64,000 bases of DNA from Microbacterium invictum (GCF_034421375.1 NZ_CP139779.1:930001-994000), one strand, 5' to 3'. Counted from the stretch's first letter, positions 53,271 through 62,461 are shown. The notes: a model not told the origin generated them from the sequence alone. Program-made: numbers and translations.

Positions 53271-53621
53271 TCAGTAGGTGACGATCGGTCGGATCTCGAC
53301 CGCGACGCCGGGCAGTTCGAGGAGCGGCCAGGTCTTGACGATGGCGATCGCCGCGTCGAGGTCGGGCACGTCGATCACCTGGAATCCGCCGATGACTTCT
53401 CTGGCCTCCGAGAAGGGCCCGTCGGCCACGACCGGCCCGTCGCTGCCGTGTCTGACCGTCGTCGCGGTGGCGACCGGCTGCAGCTGGGCGCCGGACTCGG
53501 TCATCACCTCGCCGTGCGTGCCGAACCAGTCATAGGTGCGGCCATACGCCTGCTCGAGGTGCTCGGGCGACGCCGCTGCGTCGAGCTCGGGAGTGGTGGA
53601 GAACATGATGACGTATTTCAC
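53271..53621 (-). CDS. YciI family protein (DGPF domain)
   Basis: The 116-residue protein has 'MKYVIMFSTTPELD', 'VVADGPFSEAREVIGGFQVI' with the DGPF motif, and 'AIVKTWPLLELPGVAVEIRP'. YciI/DGPF proteins have a small ferredoxin-like fold and accompany ECF42 sigma factors; their role in that system is unknown. A promoter-like TGTCGA-N15-TTCGCTGTG lies 36 bases upstream of its ATG. It is followed after 14 bases by the sigma gene. Confidence 0.92.
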   Translation of the reverse strand: MKYVIMFSTTPELDAAASPEHLEQAYGRTYDWFGTHGEVMTESGAQLQPVATATTVRHGSDGPVVADGPFSEAREVIGGFQVIDVPDLDAAIAIVKTWPLLELPGVAVEIRPIVTY

Positions 53622-53657
53622 GGCCGTGTCCTTTCGTCATGGGAACCGTTTCACCCC

Positions 53658-53687
53658 CACAGCGAACGGGCAAGCCCGAAATCGACA
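53658..53687 (-). promoter_or_regulatory. ECF-type promoter before the second YciI gene
   Basis: Read on the minus strand, TGTCGA (complement of 53682-53687), 15 bases, then TTCGCTGTG (complement of 53658-53666). The same two elements with the same spacing precede the first YciI gene. The second element ends 36 bases before ATG 53621. Confidence 0.65.
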
Positions 53688-53704
53688 CGAGCGGCGAAGA
53701 GCGA

Positions 53705-54064
53705 TTAGAACGGGTTGTTCACCGTCGGGTCGACGATCGGGCGGACCTCGACGCCACCGCCGGTGGCGGGGCACAGCTTCGCGATCTCGAGCGCGTGATC
53801 GAGGTCGCGTGCGTCGACGACGTAGTAGCCGAGGAGGGCCTCCTTGCTCTGGATGAATGGGCCGTTGGTCATCGCGCTTCCGCCCTTGATGGTGGTCGCC
53901 GTCGTCACGGGCGCGAGCGCACCTCCGCCCGTCAGCGTCCCACCGCGCTCGGCGACCTGGCTGGTGAAGGTGTTGTGGGCGTCGACCACCTGGGCCCATC
54001 CCTCGGGCGGCATGGTCTCGTAGTAGGTCGGGTCTTCGTAGATGAGGATTGCGAACTGGGACAT
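53705..54064 (-). CDS. YciI family protein (DGPF variant)
   Basis: The 119-residue protein starts 'MSQFAILIYEDPTYYETMPP' and has 'AMTNGPFIQSKEALLGYYVV', a variant (NGPF) of the DGPF motif, and 'EIAKLCPATGGGVEVRPI'. It is a paralogue of the next gene. ATG 54064 is chosen because family proteins begin there; a GGAGGCACGTCC site precedes it. It is the first gene of the ECF42-like operon. Confidence 0.92.
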   Translation of the reverse strand: MSQFAILIYEDPTYYETMPPEGWAQVVDAHNTFTSQVAERGGTLTGGGALAPVTTATTIKGGSAMTNGPFIQSKEALLGYYVVDARDLDHALEIAKLCPATGGGVEVRPIVDPTVNNPF

Positions 54065-54117
54065 GGACGTGCCTCCTGCACTGGGTCGCGGACCGGCCGA
54101 TCCGGCTCCGTCACAGT

Positions 54118-54147
54118 CACAGCGAACAACGGGCCGCGAAATCGACA
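54118..54147 (-). promoter_or_regulatory. ECF-type promoter before the first YciI gene
   Basis: Minus-strand TGTCGA (complement of 54142-54147), 15 bases, then TTCGCTGTG (complement of 54118-54126). It matches the element before the second YciI gene. The -35-like TGTCGA also agrees with what I recall for ECF42 sigma factors. Confidence 0.65.
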
Positions 54148-54250
54148 AGGGTGCCCGACGCTCTTCTGATCAGCCCCCGGTCAACGAGCCCTCTGACCGG
54201 GGGCTGACGTTCGTCGTTGTCGGGTCGAGCCGTGGTGCCAGGATGAGGGC

Positions 54251-55444
54251 ATGGCCTTCGGGATGACGCGCGACGTGGTGCGCCCTACGGATTCCGCCCG
54301 CGCGGATCGGGTGACCTACGTCGAGCTCTTCTTCGACCTGGTGTTCGTCTTCGCGTTGACGCAATTGTCTGCCTATCTGTACGAGAACCAGACGCCGCTG
54401 GGTGCCTTCGAGGGCCTCATCATGGTGTGCGCGCTGTGGTGGGGATGGGTCTCCACCACCTGGGTGACGAACTGGCTCGATCCGGTGAAGCTCCCCGTCC
54501 GCGGGGCGGTGATCGCGCTCGCGTTCGTGGCACTCGTGGTGAGTGTCTCGATCGCGGAGGCGTTCGGCGACCGCGCGTGGGCATTCGCGATCGCGTACGT
54601 CGTCCTCCAGGTCGGGCGTACGGGTTTCATCGTGTGGGCGACCGCCCGTCACGACCGACAGGTCGCCCGCGACTTCAGCCTCGTGCTGGCCTGGACGGTC
54701 GCCGGGGCGGTGTTGTGGATCGCCGGCGCGCTTCTCCCTCTCTCCTGGCAGCTGCCGTTCTGGTCCGCCGCGCTCGCCCTCGAACTGCTGGGCACCGTTC
54801 TCGGGTATCCCGTCCCTGGACGGGGCAAAGTGCTCCTGCGCTCGTGGGATCTCTCCGGCCCGCACATCGCCGAGCGCACGGCCCTGTTCGTGCTCATCGC
54901 GATCGGGGAGGGACTGCTGATCACGGGCCTGACGTTCGTGGAGAAGGAATCCTCCGCCTCATCCATCGCGGCGATGGTGACGGCGTTCGTCGCCGCCGCA
55001 GCCGCATGGTGGATCTACTTCGATCACGGCGAACGCGTCGGCGCGGAGGCGATCGAAGCGTCGGACGAGCCGGCCCGACTCGCTCGCACCGCCTACACCT
55101 GGGTGCATCTTCCGATCATCGCCGGCATCGTGCTGATGAGCGTGGGCGACAAAGAGATGCTGGCACGCCCCGACCAGCGCGGCCTCGCGTCCACGATCGT
55201 GATCCTCGGCGCGCCGATCCTGTTCCTCACCGGCACGGTGCTCTTCCGTCGCGTGCTCGAACGACGCTGGTCGCGAGCTCAACTCATCGGGCTGATCGCT
55301 CTCGCCGTGCTCGGCGGGGCGACTCTCGCTGTCCCGTTCCTCGACGCACTCACGGCGTCCATCACGGCCGCGGGGATTCTTGTCGGGGTCGCGGCCGGTG
55401 AGACCATCGAGCGTGTGAGGCGCGGCCGTCGCGCGGGAGGGTGA
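54251..55444 (+). CDS. Low temperature requirement protein A (LtrA) family membrane protein
   Basis: The 397-residue protein has the LtrA motif 'VTYVELFFDLVFVFALTQLS' near residue 20 and about 11 predicted helices. 'ERTALFVLIAIGEGLL' and 'WIYFDHGERVG' are further family blocks. LtrA was named for Listeria growth in the cold; its transport or signalling role is not known. ATG follows CAGGAT by six bases. It is divergent from the YciI/sigma operon. Confidence 0.93.
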   Translation: MAFGMTRDVVRPTDSARADRVTYVELFFDLVFVFALTQLSAYLYENQTPLGAFEGLIMVCALWWGWVSTTWVTNWLDPVKLPVRGAVIALAFVALVVSVSIAEAFGDRAWAFAIAYVVLQVGRTGFIVWATARHDRQVARDFSLVLAWTVAGAVLWIAGALLPLSWQLPFWSAALALELLGTVLGYPVPGRGKVLLRSWDLSGPHIAERTALFVLIAIGEGLLITGLTFVEKESSASSIAAMVTAFVAAAAAWWIYFDHGERVGAEAIEASDEPARLARTAYTWVHLPIIAGIVLMSVGDKEMLARPDQRGLASTIVILGAPILFLTGTVLFRRVLERRWSRAQLIGLIALAVLGGATLAVPFLDALTASITAAGILVGVAAGETIERVRRGRRAGG

Positions 55445-55836
55445 CGTCGGGGGCGGCAGGCGTCGACCGGCGAGCGAGCAGCTGGGGATACTCGGACAAC
55501 GTCGAACCCGATGACGCGGCCCCGCATGCGCGCGGCTAGAACGCGTCGAAGCGTTCGCTGCCCTACCTATTGCTGGCAGCTCATCGCCCAAGACGGCGTC
55601 GTCAGCCAGGTGGCCCATGACTTCGCAGAGTTGGGACGCCAAGTGACACCTTTGGTCGTCTCGGGTGCAAGCACGATCATGCAGCCGCCCTCGCTGGTGG
55701 GAGCCGACAAAGGTAGCGCGGCGCGAGCCCAGGACCCCTGAGTGCTCCGCGCCCGCCGCGGGATCCGCTTGCGCACCTAATCCGTCGTGCATCTCAGACG
55801 CAGCTATGGTGTGGGTCCGTCGCCGCTCTGGCTTCG
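55445..55836. other. Gene-free stretch, left edge of lower-GC block
   Basis: I see no protein-like frame here. A 76-codon frame at 55511-55741 has no recognisable domain or start signal. Base composition falls relative to the flanks, with more A and T. It could be a decayed gene, but I see no homology to name it. Confidence 0.5.
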
Positions 55837-56262
55837 CTATGCAAGCTGATTGCGGAGTTCGCGCAAGGTGGTGAGCAGGTCTTGGCGGGTAGCCTCACGG
55901 ACGATGAATCCGGGTGCGGGCATGCTGGGGGTGACACGCAAGCTGTAGGTGATGAGTGACTGTCCGTGCGCGGATGGCTGGAGCGACCAGCGCCCGTCAT
56001 ACGCAGCGAGAAGATCGCCGTGAACGAGGCTCCAGGTCAATTCATGAGCTTCCTCGGTGTACTCGACCGTGTAGTGGCTCAGCCACGGGCCGACATGAGC
56101 GCCGAAGCGAACTCGAGTGACCGCAGCGGATCCGGTTTCGAGTACCTCGGCAGTGGTGATGGAACTCCGCCAGCGTGGGTAGCCCTCGAAATCGAGCAGG
56201 ATCGCCCGAACATCCTCGACGGCTCCGGTCATGGTCATCTGGTCAGTCAAAGGTTCGCGCAT
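55837..56262 (-). CDS. SRPBCC family protein (polyketide cyclase/dehydrase-like)
   Basis: The 141-residue protein starts 'VEDVRAILLDFEGYPRWRSS' after a short leader, with 'VRFGAHVGPWLSHYTVEY' and 'SLQPSAHGQSLITYSLRVTP', typical of the coenzyme Q-binding/cyclase-type START fold. It binds a hydrophobic ligand, identity unknown. ATG 56262 precedes the conserved block. It is followed on the same strand, after a gap, by two membrane genes upstream of it; GC content is lower than elsewhere. Confidence 0.85.
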   Translation of the reverse strand: MREPLTDQMTMTGAVEDVRAILLDFEGYPRWRSSITTAEVLETGSAAVTRVRFGAHVGPWLSHYTVEYTEEAHELTWSLVHGDLLAAYDGRWSLQPSAHGQSLITYSLRVTPSMPAPGFIVREATRQDLLTTLRELRNQLA

Positions 56263-56306
56263 GTTGTTCCTTCATTGCCCTGCGTTCGATTGGGTGCGGC
56301 GGATTG

Positions 56307-56768
56307 TCATGTGCTCATGGCGGTCAATGTCACGTGGGCGATGTTCGCGGCGACCGTGATGGCCAGGAGGAGCTGAACCATTAAGTGGAAGACCCAGACG
56401 ACGGCGTGATTGGGCGCCTTGGAGAGGATTGCGGCGCCTCCGTATCCGAGGATCAGGACGACGAACGTCGCTGCTGTGCCGATCGCGTTCGGCGCCGCCA
56501 TGTTGATGCCGCCGGTGACCGCGGCTGCGATTCCCACCGCTGCGAGAACCGCTAGCGCGGGCAATGCGATTTGTCGTGCGAACGACGAAGTCGTGACTTC
56601 GGGAGGATCGGTGAGTAGTGCCGGCGGCGTCGGCTGCGGATGGCCAGAGGCCCTGATCAGCGTACGAAGGAGTGCGGATCCGTGGTGGGCGAGGACGATT
56701 CCGCAGAAGCCAAGGCCGCCGACGACCAGGATGTTCCGAAGGAGCACACCGAGGACTTCGGGCATCAT
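56307..56768 (-). CDS. Integral membrane protein of unknown function (four helices)
   Basis: The 153-residue protein begins 'MMPEVLGVLLRNILVVGG' and has four predicted helices ('GGLGFCGIVLAHHGSALL', 'IALPALAVLAAVGIAAAV', 'AIGTAATFVVLILGYGG', 'VWVFHLMVQLLLAITVA'). I do not recognise the family. Its ATG overlaps the stop of the upstream gene (ATGATG), so both are co-translated and probably form one complex. Confidence 0.7.
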   Translation of the reverse strand: MMPEVLGVLLRNILVVGGLGFCGIVLAHHGSALLRTLIRASGHPQPTPPALLTDPPEVTTSSFARQIALPALAVLAAVGIAAAVTGGINMAAPNAIGTAATFVVLILGYGGAAILSKAPNHAVVWVFHLMVQLLLAITVAANIAHVTLTAMST

Positions 56769-57328
56769 TGTGCGGGCACCAAGCTGGCGAGCAGGACGAA
56801 GCCGACTCCGACGACGAGCGCTAGCTCCACTCGGTTCAGCCAGGCCAACGGCAGAAGCCGGCGGCGGAACTCGGACTGGCTCAGACCTGCGCTGTGGGCT
56901 CGCAGCAGACGAACATAGCCGGGCGCGCTGATCGCCGACCCAGCCACCGCCGTCAGAAGGTAGAGCGCGAAGGGAATCAAAATCGCCGGAGCGAGCGGAT
57001 TCGCGCCGGTAAGCAAGACGAGCGCTGCGCCGCACCCCACTGCCACGAAACCCAGCGGCACATAGAACCGCGGGATGATCCACAACAGCTGTCGCAGGTA
57101 CGCAGCTGTCTCGTCCCCCTCGACGTCACGGTCGAGTAGTCGGGCGAGCAAAATCTGCCCGCTCACCGCCCCACCCACCCACAGGACGAGGGAAAGTCCA
57201 AGCCCATAGACGAGCCATTGGATGGGCGAAAGCCCGACCAGGAGCCCTGTTGCGGCCGCCGAGAGTACGACGAGAACACCAATGAGCGCAAGCTGCAGCT
57301 GCTGCGCGAATGCGCGAGAAGAAGACAC
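56765..57328 (-). CDS. Integral membrane protein, DUF2269-like
   Basis: The 187-residue protein has four predicted helices: 'ALIGVLVVLSAAATGLLVGL', 'WLVYGLGLSLVLWVGGAVSG', 'FVAVGCGAALVLLTGANPLA' and 'VELALVVGVGFVLLASLVPA'. A fifth segment lies at 'PFALYLLTAVAGSAIS'. It resembles DUF2269-type membrane proteins; this is not certain. GTG 57328 is chosen because GGAGG lies five bases upstream; the frame extends to 57574. It overlaps the next gene by four bases. Confidence 0.65.
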   Translation of the reverse strand: MSSSRAFAQQLQLALIGVLVVLSAAATGLLVGLSPIQWLVYGLGLSLVLWVGGAVSGQILLARLLDRDVEGDETAAYLRQLLWIIPRFYVPLGFVAVGCGAALVLLTGANPLAPAILIPFALYLLTAVAGSAISAPGYVRLLRAHSAGLSQSEFRRRLLPLAWLNRVELALVVGVGFVLLASLVPAQ

Positions 57329-57683
57329 GGTTACCTCCGATGAGTTTGAACATTTCATCAAGGAGGTACGGTGCCCATTTCGGGCCCTGCTCTCCACGAG
57401 CAGAACCAGCATAGCCGGTCTGCAGCCGCAGTTACTCAGGGGTGCGCGCCCCGCGGACCACTTATTCCTGAAATGTAGACCACCGTGTCGAATGCGGGTC
57501 CCCGACCGTTCCCGTCTGCGGCGGATCGTGCACCCCCAGGGTTCCCGTCTGTCGAGCCCGATTGACCCGCCCACCCTGATGCCCGGTGAGCGTCGCCCCT
57601 GCGAGTGCCCACAGAGCGACGTCGGTGGCCCCGGTTAGGGTCGTGGGGACGGTCCGAGTGGCGGACCATCGGGAAAGGGAACG
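57329..57683. other. Intergenic region with promoter of the nuclease-helicase gene
   Basis: No coding frame is supported. The left part has lower GC, like the block before it. TAGGGT at 57636-57641 is a possible -10 box for the following gene, leaving a leader of about 40 bases. GTTCCCGTCTG occurs twice, about 45 bases apart, near 57505-57560, with no known meaning. Confidence 0.45.
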
Positions 57684-60600
57684 TTGCGGTACATCGAGGA
57701 CGAGGGCCGGATCGTCTGGAGCGCGAGCGACCTGAAAGCGGCCGCCGAATGCGAGTTCGCGTGGCTGCGGGCGATCGATGCGAAGCTCGGTCGGGTCGCT
57801 CCTGTCGAAGAGCCGGATGACCCGACGCTCCGTCGCGCGGGCGAGCTCGGTGGCGAGCACGAACGACGTGTCCTTTCCCGCTACCGCGCGCAGTACGGCG
57901 ACGGCGTCGTCGAGATCCCCGAGACCCGCTCCTCCGACGCCGATGCGCTCGCCGAGGCGGTGAGGCTCACCGACGCGGCGCTGAACTCCGACGCCGACGT
58001 GATCTACCAGGCGACCTTCGCCACTCACGACTTCGTCGGTTTCGCCGACTTCCTCGTCCGTGACGAGTTCGGCGCGTGGCTCGTCCAAGACACCAAGCTC
58101 GCCCGGCACGCCCGGGTGACCGCACTCATGCAGCTCGCCGCCTATGTCGCCCAGCTCGATCGGCTCGGTATTCCGCGCTCCGACCGCGTCGAACTCCTCC
58201 TGGGCGACGGCACCACCAGCAGCCACGAGGTCGACGATCTGCTCCCCGTCTTCCACCTGCGCCGTGAGCGCCTGCAGGCGCTTATCGCCGACCGCCGCCT
58301 CGACCTCGGCGCCACGGGCGAGCCCATCGCGTGGGGCGACTCTCGCGGTGACCTGGGCGTCGTCGCCTGCGGACGCTGCGCCACCTGCGACCTCGAGGTC
58401 GTGGCATCCGGCGATCTCCTCCTCGTGGCGGGCATGCGGCCGGTGCAGCGCGAGCGCCTGCGTGCGGCAGGAATCGAGACGATCGACGACCTGGCGCGAC
58501 TCGGAACCACACCCGCCGGGATGAACCCCGACACCATCGCGCTCCTGCGCACCCAGGCGCGCCTGCAGCTGAGTTCGCCGGGCGACGTCCCGCTCTACGA
58601 CGTCGTACAGCCGCAGGCGCTCGGCGCCCTCCCACGCCCGAGCCAGGGCGACATCTTCTTCGACTTCGAGGGCGACCCCCTCCATACCGAGGGCGAGGGC
58701 ACCACCTGGGGCATCGACTACCTCTTCGGCTGGGTCGACTTGAACGAGCAGTACTCTGCGCTGTGGGCGCACTCGTTCGCCGAAGAGAAGGAGGCGCTCG
58801 AGCGCTTCCTCGACATGGTCGCGCTCCGTCGCAAGGCCCACCCCGACCTGCACATCTACCATTACGCGCCCTACGAGCCCACGCATCTGCTGGCGATGGC
58901 GGCGCGCTACGGCACGCGCGAGGCCGACGTCGATCAGCTGCTGCGCGACAGCGTCTTCGTCGACCTCTACCCGATCGTGCGGCGGGCTCTGCGCGTCGGG
59001 TCGCGCTCGTACTCCATCAAGAAGCTCGAGCCGCTCTACATGGGTGACGAGGTGCGCACGAGCGACGTGCAGAAGGGCGACGACTCGATCGTCAAGTACG
59101 TGCAGGCGCGGGCGCTGCAACAGGACGGACCGGATGCTGCGGCAGAGGCCGCCCGCATTCTCGACGACCTCGCCGACTACAACCGTTACGACTGCGTCTC
59201 GACCCTGCGCCTGCGCGACTGGCTCGTCGACCGCGCCCGGGAGGCGCAGCTGCGTCCCACCCCCAACCCCGATCCCGATGAGCACATCTACACCCCCTCC
59301 GAGCGAGCCGATCGACTCAACGCGCTCGCTGCACAGCGCGACACCGACTCACCCGAGTCGCGGGCGCTGCGCCTCGGCGCCGCCGCCATCGACTACTACC
59401 CGCGTGAGGCCAAGTCGTTCTGGGCCACCCACTTCCTGCGCCTGCGCGAACCGGCATCCGTCTGGGACGAGACCCGGGATGTCGTCATGCTCGACTCCTC
59501 ACGCTGCCACGTCGTCACCGACTGGTACCAGGAGGAGGGCAAGCGCACGCTGCGACGCCGCATCGAACTGCGGGGCGAGCTCGCGCCAGGAACGCGCATC
59601 AGCGAGGGGAGCGAGCCGTTCGCCCTCTATGAGCTGCCGGCGCCCTTCCCCTTCACCGACAAGCCGCGCTGGATCCACGCCGACCACCGCGTGACCGTCA
59701 TCGAGACCCTCGACGACGGTGCGATCGTGGAAGAGTTCGCCGTCGACGGCGAAACCTGGGCCGAACTGCCGATCGCGCTCACCCCGCCGGCGCCGCCACG
59801 CGCGCTGAACCAGCAGACGGCGATCGACGCGTGGGCCGACGCCGTCGTCGCTGCGGTACCGAAACTGCCCTACGACCCCGCCACCGACATCCTGCACCGG
59901 CGACCGCCCCGCACCCGCTCCGGTGCGCTCCCGCCGCAGACCGGCGACGACATCGGCGACATCACCGCCGCCCTGCTCGATCTCGATCGCAGCTATCTCG
60001 CCGTGCAGGGACCGCCGGGGACGGGCAAGACCTTCGTCGGGTCGCACGTCATCGCACGCCTGGTCGCCGACCACGGCTACAAGGTCGGTGTCGTCGCGCA
60101 GTCGCACGCGGTCGTCGAGCACATGCTCGATCGGATCGTCGCGGCGGGGGTCCCGCCGCAGCAGGTGGCCAAGGCGCTGAAGAAGCCGGATGACGCGGAT
60201 CGCGTGCGCTTCACGCCTATCCCGAAGAACGGGGTCGCGGCCTTCACGGCCGAGCACGCGGCATCAGGATTCGTCGTCGGCGGCACGGCCTGGGATTTCG
60301 CACACGAGGGACGCATCCCACGGGGGAGCCTCGATCTTCTCGTGATCGACGAAGCCGGGCAGTTCTCGCTCGCGTCGACGATCGCGGTCTCGCTCGCGTC
60401 ATCCCGTCTGCTTCTCCTCGGTGACCCGCAACAGCTGCCGCAGGTCAGCCAGGGCACGCACCCCGAGCCGGTCGACACCTCCGCCCTCGGGTGGGTGATG
60501 GACGGCGCGGACGTGATCCCGCCGGACCACGGCTTCTTCCTCGCCCGGTCTTGGCGCATGCACCCTGCCGTGGCGCGCGCGGTCTCGGACCTCTCGTACC

Positions 60601-61235
60601 GCGGCGAGCTCGCCGCTCAGCCGGCGACGGCGATGCGTGCCCTCGAGGGCATCGCGCCGGGGCTTCACCCGCTGCCGCTCCGCCATCGCGGCAACGCCAC
60701 CCGGTCGCCCGAGGAGGCCGCGCTCGTCGTCGAGCTCGTCCGGGATCTCGTCGGACGCGAATGGACCGGCATCGACATCGACGACACGGGCGGCGCGACG
60801 CTGACGCCGGCTCGCCCCCTCACCGCGGCCGACCTCATCGTCGTCACCCCCTACAACGCCCAGCAGGTGCTCGTCGAAGAAGCGCTCGCCGCCGCGGGGT
60901 TCGGCGAGGTTCCGGTCGGTACCGTCGACAAGTTCCAGGGGCAGGAGGCCGCGGTTGCGATCGTCTCGCTCGCGGCATCCTCCGGGCGCGACGCCCCTCG
61001 GGGACTAGAGTTCCTGCTGCTGCGGAACCGGCTCAACGTCGCCATCTCGCGGGCGATGCACACCGCGTACCTCGTCTACTCCCCGGGTCTGCTGGACGAC
61101 CTGCCGCGCACCCCCGAGGGCGTCGCGCGTCTCAGCGGTTTCGCCCGCCTCGTCGGGGCCCACGCGTCCGAGGGCGAGTCGAGAGCGCTGCGCCTTGAGC
61201 ACAACCCCGTTCGGGCGGCGATGGCCGCCCCGTAG
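57684..61235 (+). CDS. TM0106 family RecB-like nuclease fused to UPF1-like helicase
   Basis: The 1183-residue protein has an N-terminal RecB-type nuclease region ('LKAAAECEFAWLRAID', 'VIYQATFATHDFVGFADFLV' and 'WLVQDTKLA', with the usual Asp and Lys). 'DIFFDFEGDP' near 326 begins an RNase H-like exonuclease domain. The C-terminal SF1 helicase has Walker A 'GPPGTGKT' (about 776) and Walker B 'LVIDEAGQFS' (about 890). It likely unwinds and cuts nucleic acid in repair or defence. TTG 57684 with AGGGA upstream is the likely start. Confidence 0.9.
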   Translation: MRYIEDEGRIVWSASDLKAAAECEFAWLRAIDAKLGRVAPVEEPDDPTLRRAGELGGEHERRVLSRYRAQYGDGVVEIPETRSSDADALAEAVRLTDAALNSDADVIYQATFATHDFVGFADFLVRDEFGAWLVQDTKLARHARVTALMQLAAYVAQLDRLGIPRSDRVELLLGDGTTSSHEVDDLLPVFHLRRERLQALIADRRLDLGATGEPIAWGDSRGDLGVVACGRCATCDLEVVASGDLLLVAGMRPVQRERLRAAGIETIDDLARLGTTPAGMNPDTIALLRTQARLQLSSPGDVPLYDVVQPQALGALPRPSQGDIFFDFEGDPLHTEGEGTTWGIDYLFGWVDLNEQYSALWAHSFAEEKEALERFLDMVALRRKAHPDLHIYHYAPYEPTHLLAMAARYGTREADVDQLLRDSVFVDLYPIVRRALRVGSRSYSIKKLEPLYMGDEVRTSDVQKGDDSIVKYVQARALQQDGPDAAAEAARILDDLADYNRYDCVSTLRLRDWLVDRAREAQLRPTPNPDPDEHIYTPSERADRLNALAAQRDTDSPESRALRLGAAAIDYYPREAKSFWATHFLRLREPASVWDETRDVVMLDSSRCHVVTDWYQEEGKRTLRRRIELRGELAPGTRISEGSEPFALYELPAPFPFTDKPRWIHADHRVTVIETLDDGAIVEEFAVDGETWAELPIALTPPAPPRALNQQTAIDAWADAVVAAVPKLPYDPATDILHRRPPRTRSGALPPQTGDDIGDITAALLDLDRSYLAVQGPPGTGKTFVGSHVIARLVADHGYKVGVVAQSHAVVEHMLDRIVAAGVPPQQVAKALKKPDDADRVRFTPIPKNGVAAFTAEHAASGFVVGGTAWDFAHEGRIPRGSLDLLVIDEAGQFSLASTIAVSLASSRLLLLGDPQQLPQVSQGTHPEPVDTSALGWVMDGADVIPPDHGFFLARSWRMHPAVARAVSDLSYRGELAAQPATAMRALEGIAPGLHPLPLRHRGNATRSPEEAALVVELVRDLVGREWTGIDIDDTGGATLTPARPLTAADLIVVTPYNAQQVLVEEALAAAGFGEVPVGTVDKFQGQEAAVAIVSLAASSGRDAPRGLEFLLLRNRLNVAISRAMHTAYLVYSPGLLDDLPRTPEGVARLSGFARLVGAHASEGESRALRLEHNPVRAAMAAP

Positions 61236-61281
61236 ACTCGCGACACGTCCCACCATCCCCCCGGCGAGGAGGAACTGCCGC

Positions 61282-61602
61282 ATGTCCGATCAGGTGCCCC
61301 GTCAATTCGAGATCGATCTGCCGCCCGACCTGATCGGTGGCAACTACGCCGATTTCGCCAACGTCTGGCACAGTTCGACGGTCTTCGTGATGGACTTCCT
61401 CACCCTCGCCCAGCCTCCGCACGACGAGACCGATCCCGAGACCGGCGAGCGTCGCACCATCGTTCCGGCGCGCGTGGTCAGCCGCATCCGCATCCCTCCC
61501 GAGCAGGTGTTCGAGCTGGCCAAAGCCCTCACCCAGCAGCTGGAGTTCTGGGAGCAGGAGACCGGTCGGAAGCCGCCGACCGAGCCCGTCATGCCCGACT
61601 GA
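61282..61602 (+). CDS. DUF3467 family protein
   Basis: The 106-residue protein has 'DLPPDLIGGNYADFANVWHS', 'DFLTLAQP' and 'VVSRIRIPPEQVFELAKALT', the conserved blocks of DUF3467, a small cytosolic family of unknown function, often near stress or phage-shock-like genes. GGAGGAACTGCC precedes ATG 61282. It starts 46 bases after the nuclease-helicase and may be co-transcribed. Confidence 0.9.
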   Translation: MSDQVPRQFEIDLPPDLIGGNYADFANVWHSSTVFVMDFLTLAQPPHDETDPETGERRTIVPARVVSRIRIPPEQVFELAKALTQQLEFWEQETGRKPPTEPVMPD

Positions 61603-61786
61603 ATCGGCGTGTGGGCTAGCCGCTCGAGGGTGCCGATGTCAAGCCCCTAAGATGGCGAATCGTCGACGTCATACCCTTGGATTCGCGCCGCAAGGCGCAG
61701 GCGCGGTATCCGTTCGGCGAGGGGCGGATGCCGCGCCACACTCGTCTCAGGCCCCGGAAAACCGCGGAATCCCGCGCAGGGTGGCG

Positions 61787-62419
61787 TCAGACGGTGCCGT
61801 ACAGGCGGTCGCCGGCGTCGCCGAGGCCCGGCACGATGTAGCCCTTCTCGTTCAGCCGCTCATCGAGCGCGCCGAGCACGAGCGTGACGTCCTTCTCGCC
61901 GACCTGATGCTCGATGGCGGCGACCCCTTCGGGGGCGCCGAGAAGGCAGATCGCGGTGACGTCCTGCGCACCCCTTTTGAAGAGGAACTCGATCGCGGCG
62001 CCGAGCGACCCGCCCGTCGCGAGCATCGGGTCGAGCACGAAGCACTGCCGGTCGGAAAGGTCATCGGGAAGGCGCTCGGCGTAGGTGGTGGGCTCGAGCG
62101 TCTCTTCATTCCGCACCATGCCGAGAAACCCCACCTCGGCGGTGGGGAGAAGCTTGACCATGCCCTCCAGCATCCCGAGACCCGCACGCAGAATGGGCAC
62201 CACGATCGGACGCGGCTCGCTGATCTTCACGCCCGTCGTCAGCGACACCGGGGTCTGGATCTCGATCGCATCGACCTTCACCGACCGGGTCGCCTCGTAG
62301 GCGAGGAGCGTGACGAGCTCTTCGGTCAGCTGCCGGAAGACCGGTGACGAGGTCGCCTGGTCACGCAGCACCGTGAGCTTGTGGGTGATGAGCGGGTGGT
62401 CGGCGACGTGGAGGCGCAT
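61787..62419 (-). CDS. upp: Uracil phosphoribosyltransferase
   Basis: The 210-residue protein begins '[20 protein letters not shown]' and has '[20 protein letters not shown]' and PRPP-binding '[18 protein letters not shown]', with '[17 protein letters not shown]' at the end. It makes UMP from uracil and PRPP, in pyrimidine salvage. Length is typical. ATG 62419 lies seven bases after TACCCT on the minus strand, so it is probably leaderless. It is divergent from tadA. Confidence 0.97.
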   Translation of the reverse strand: MRLHVADHPLITHKLTVLRDQATSSPVFRQLTEELVTLLAYEATRSVKVDAIEIQTPVSLTTGVKISEPRPIVVPILRAGLGMLEGMVKLLPTAEVGFLGMVRNEETLEPTTYAERLPDDLSDRQCFVLDPMLATGGSLGAAIEFLFKRGAQDVTAICLLGAPEGVAAIEHQVGEKDVTLVLGALDERLNEKGYIVPGLGDAGDRLYGTV

Positions 62420-62426
62420 GGATCCC

Positions 62427-62461
62427 AGGGTATCCGCTGGAACGCCGTCGGTCCGTACGCT
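62427..62461. promoter_or_regulatory. Back-to-back leaderless promoters of upp and tadA
   Basis: The -10 boxes TACCCT (minus strand, complement of 62427-62432) and TACGCT (62456-62461) face away from each other. The upp ATG follows by seven bases and the tadA GTG by six. The starts are only 48 bases apart, so there is no room for Shine-Dalgarno leaders. Confidence 0.65.

Noticed and set aside
55511..55741. 76-residue frame as a transposase remnant
   Set aside because: No transposase motif, inverted repeats or start signal seen.
61655..61686. GCGAATC/GATTCGC inverted repeat downstream of DUF3467
   Set aside because: Seven-base arms across an 18-base loop, with no T-tract; too weak to call a terminator.
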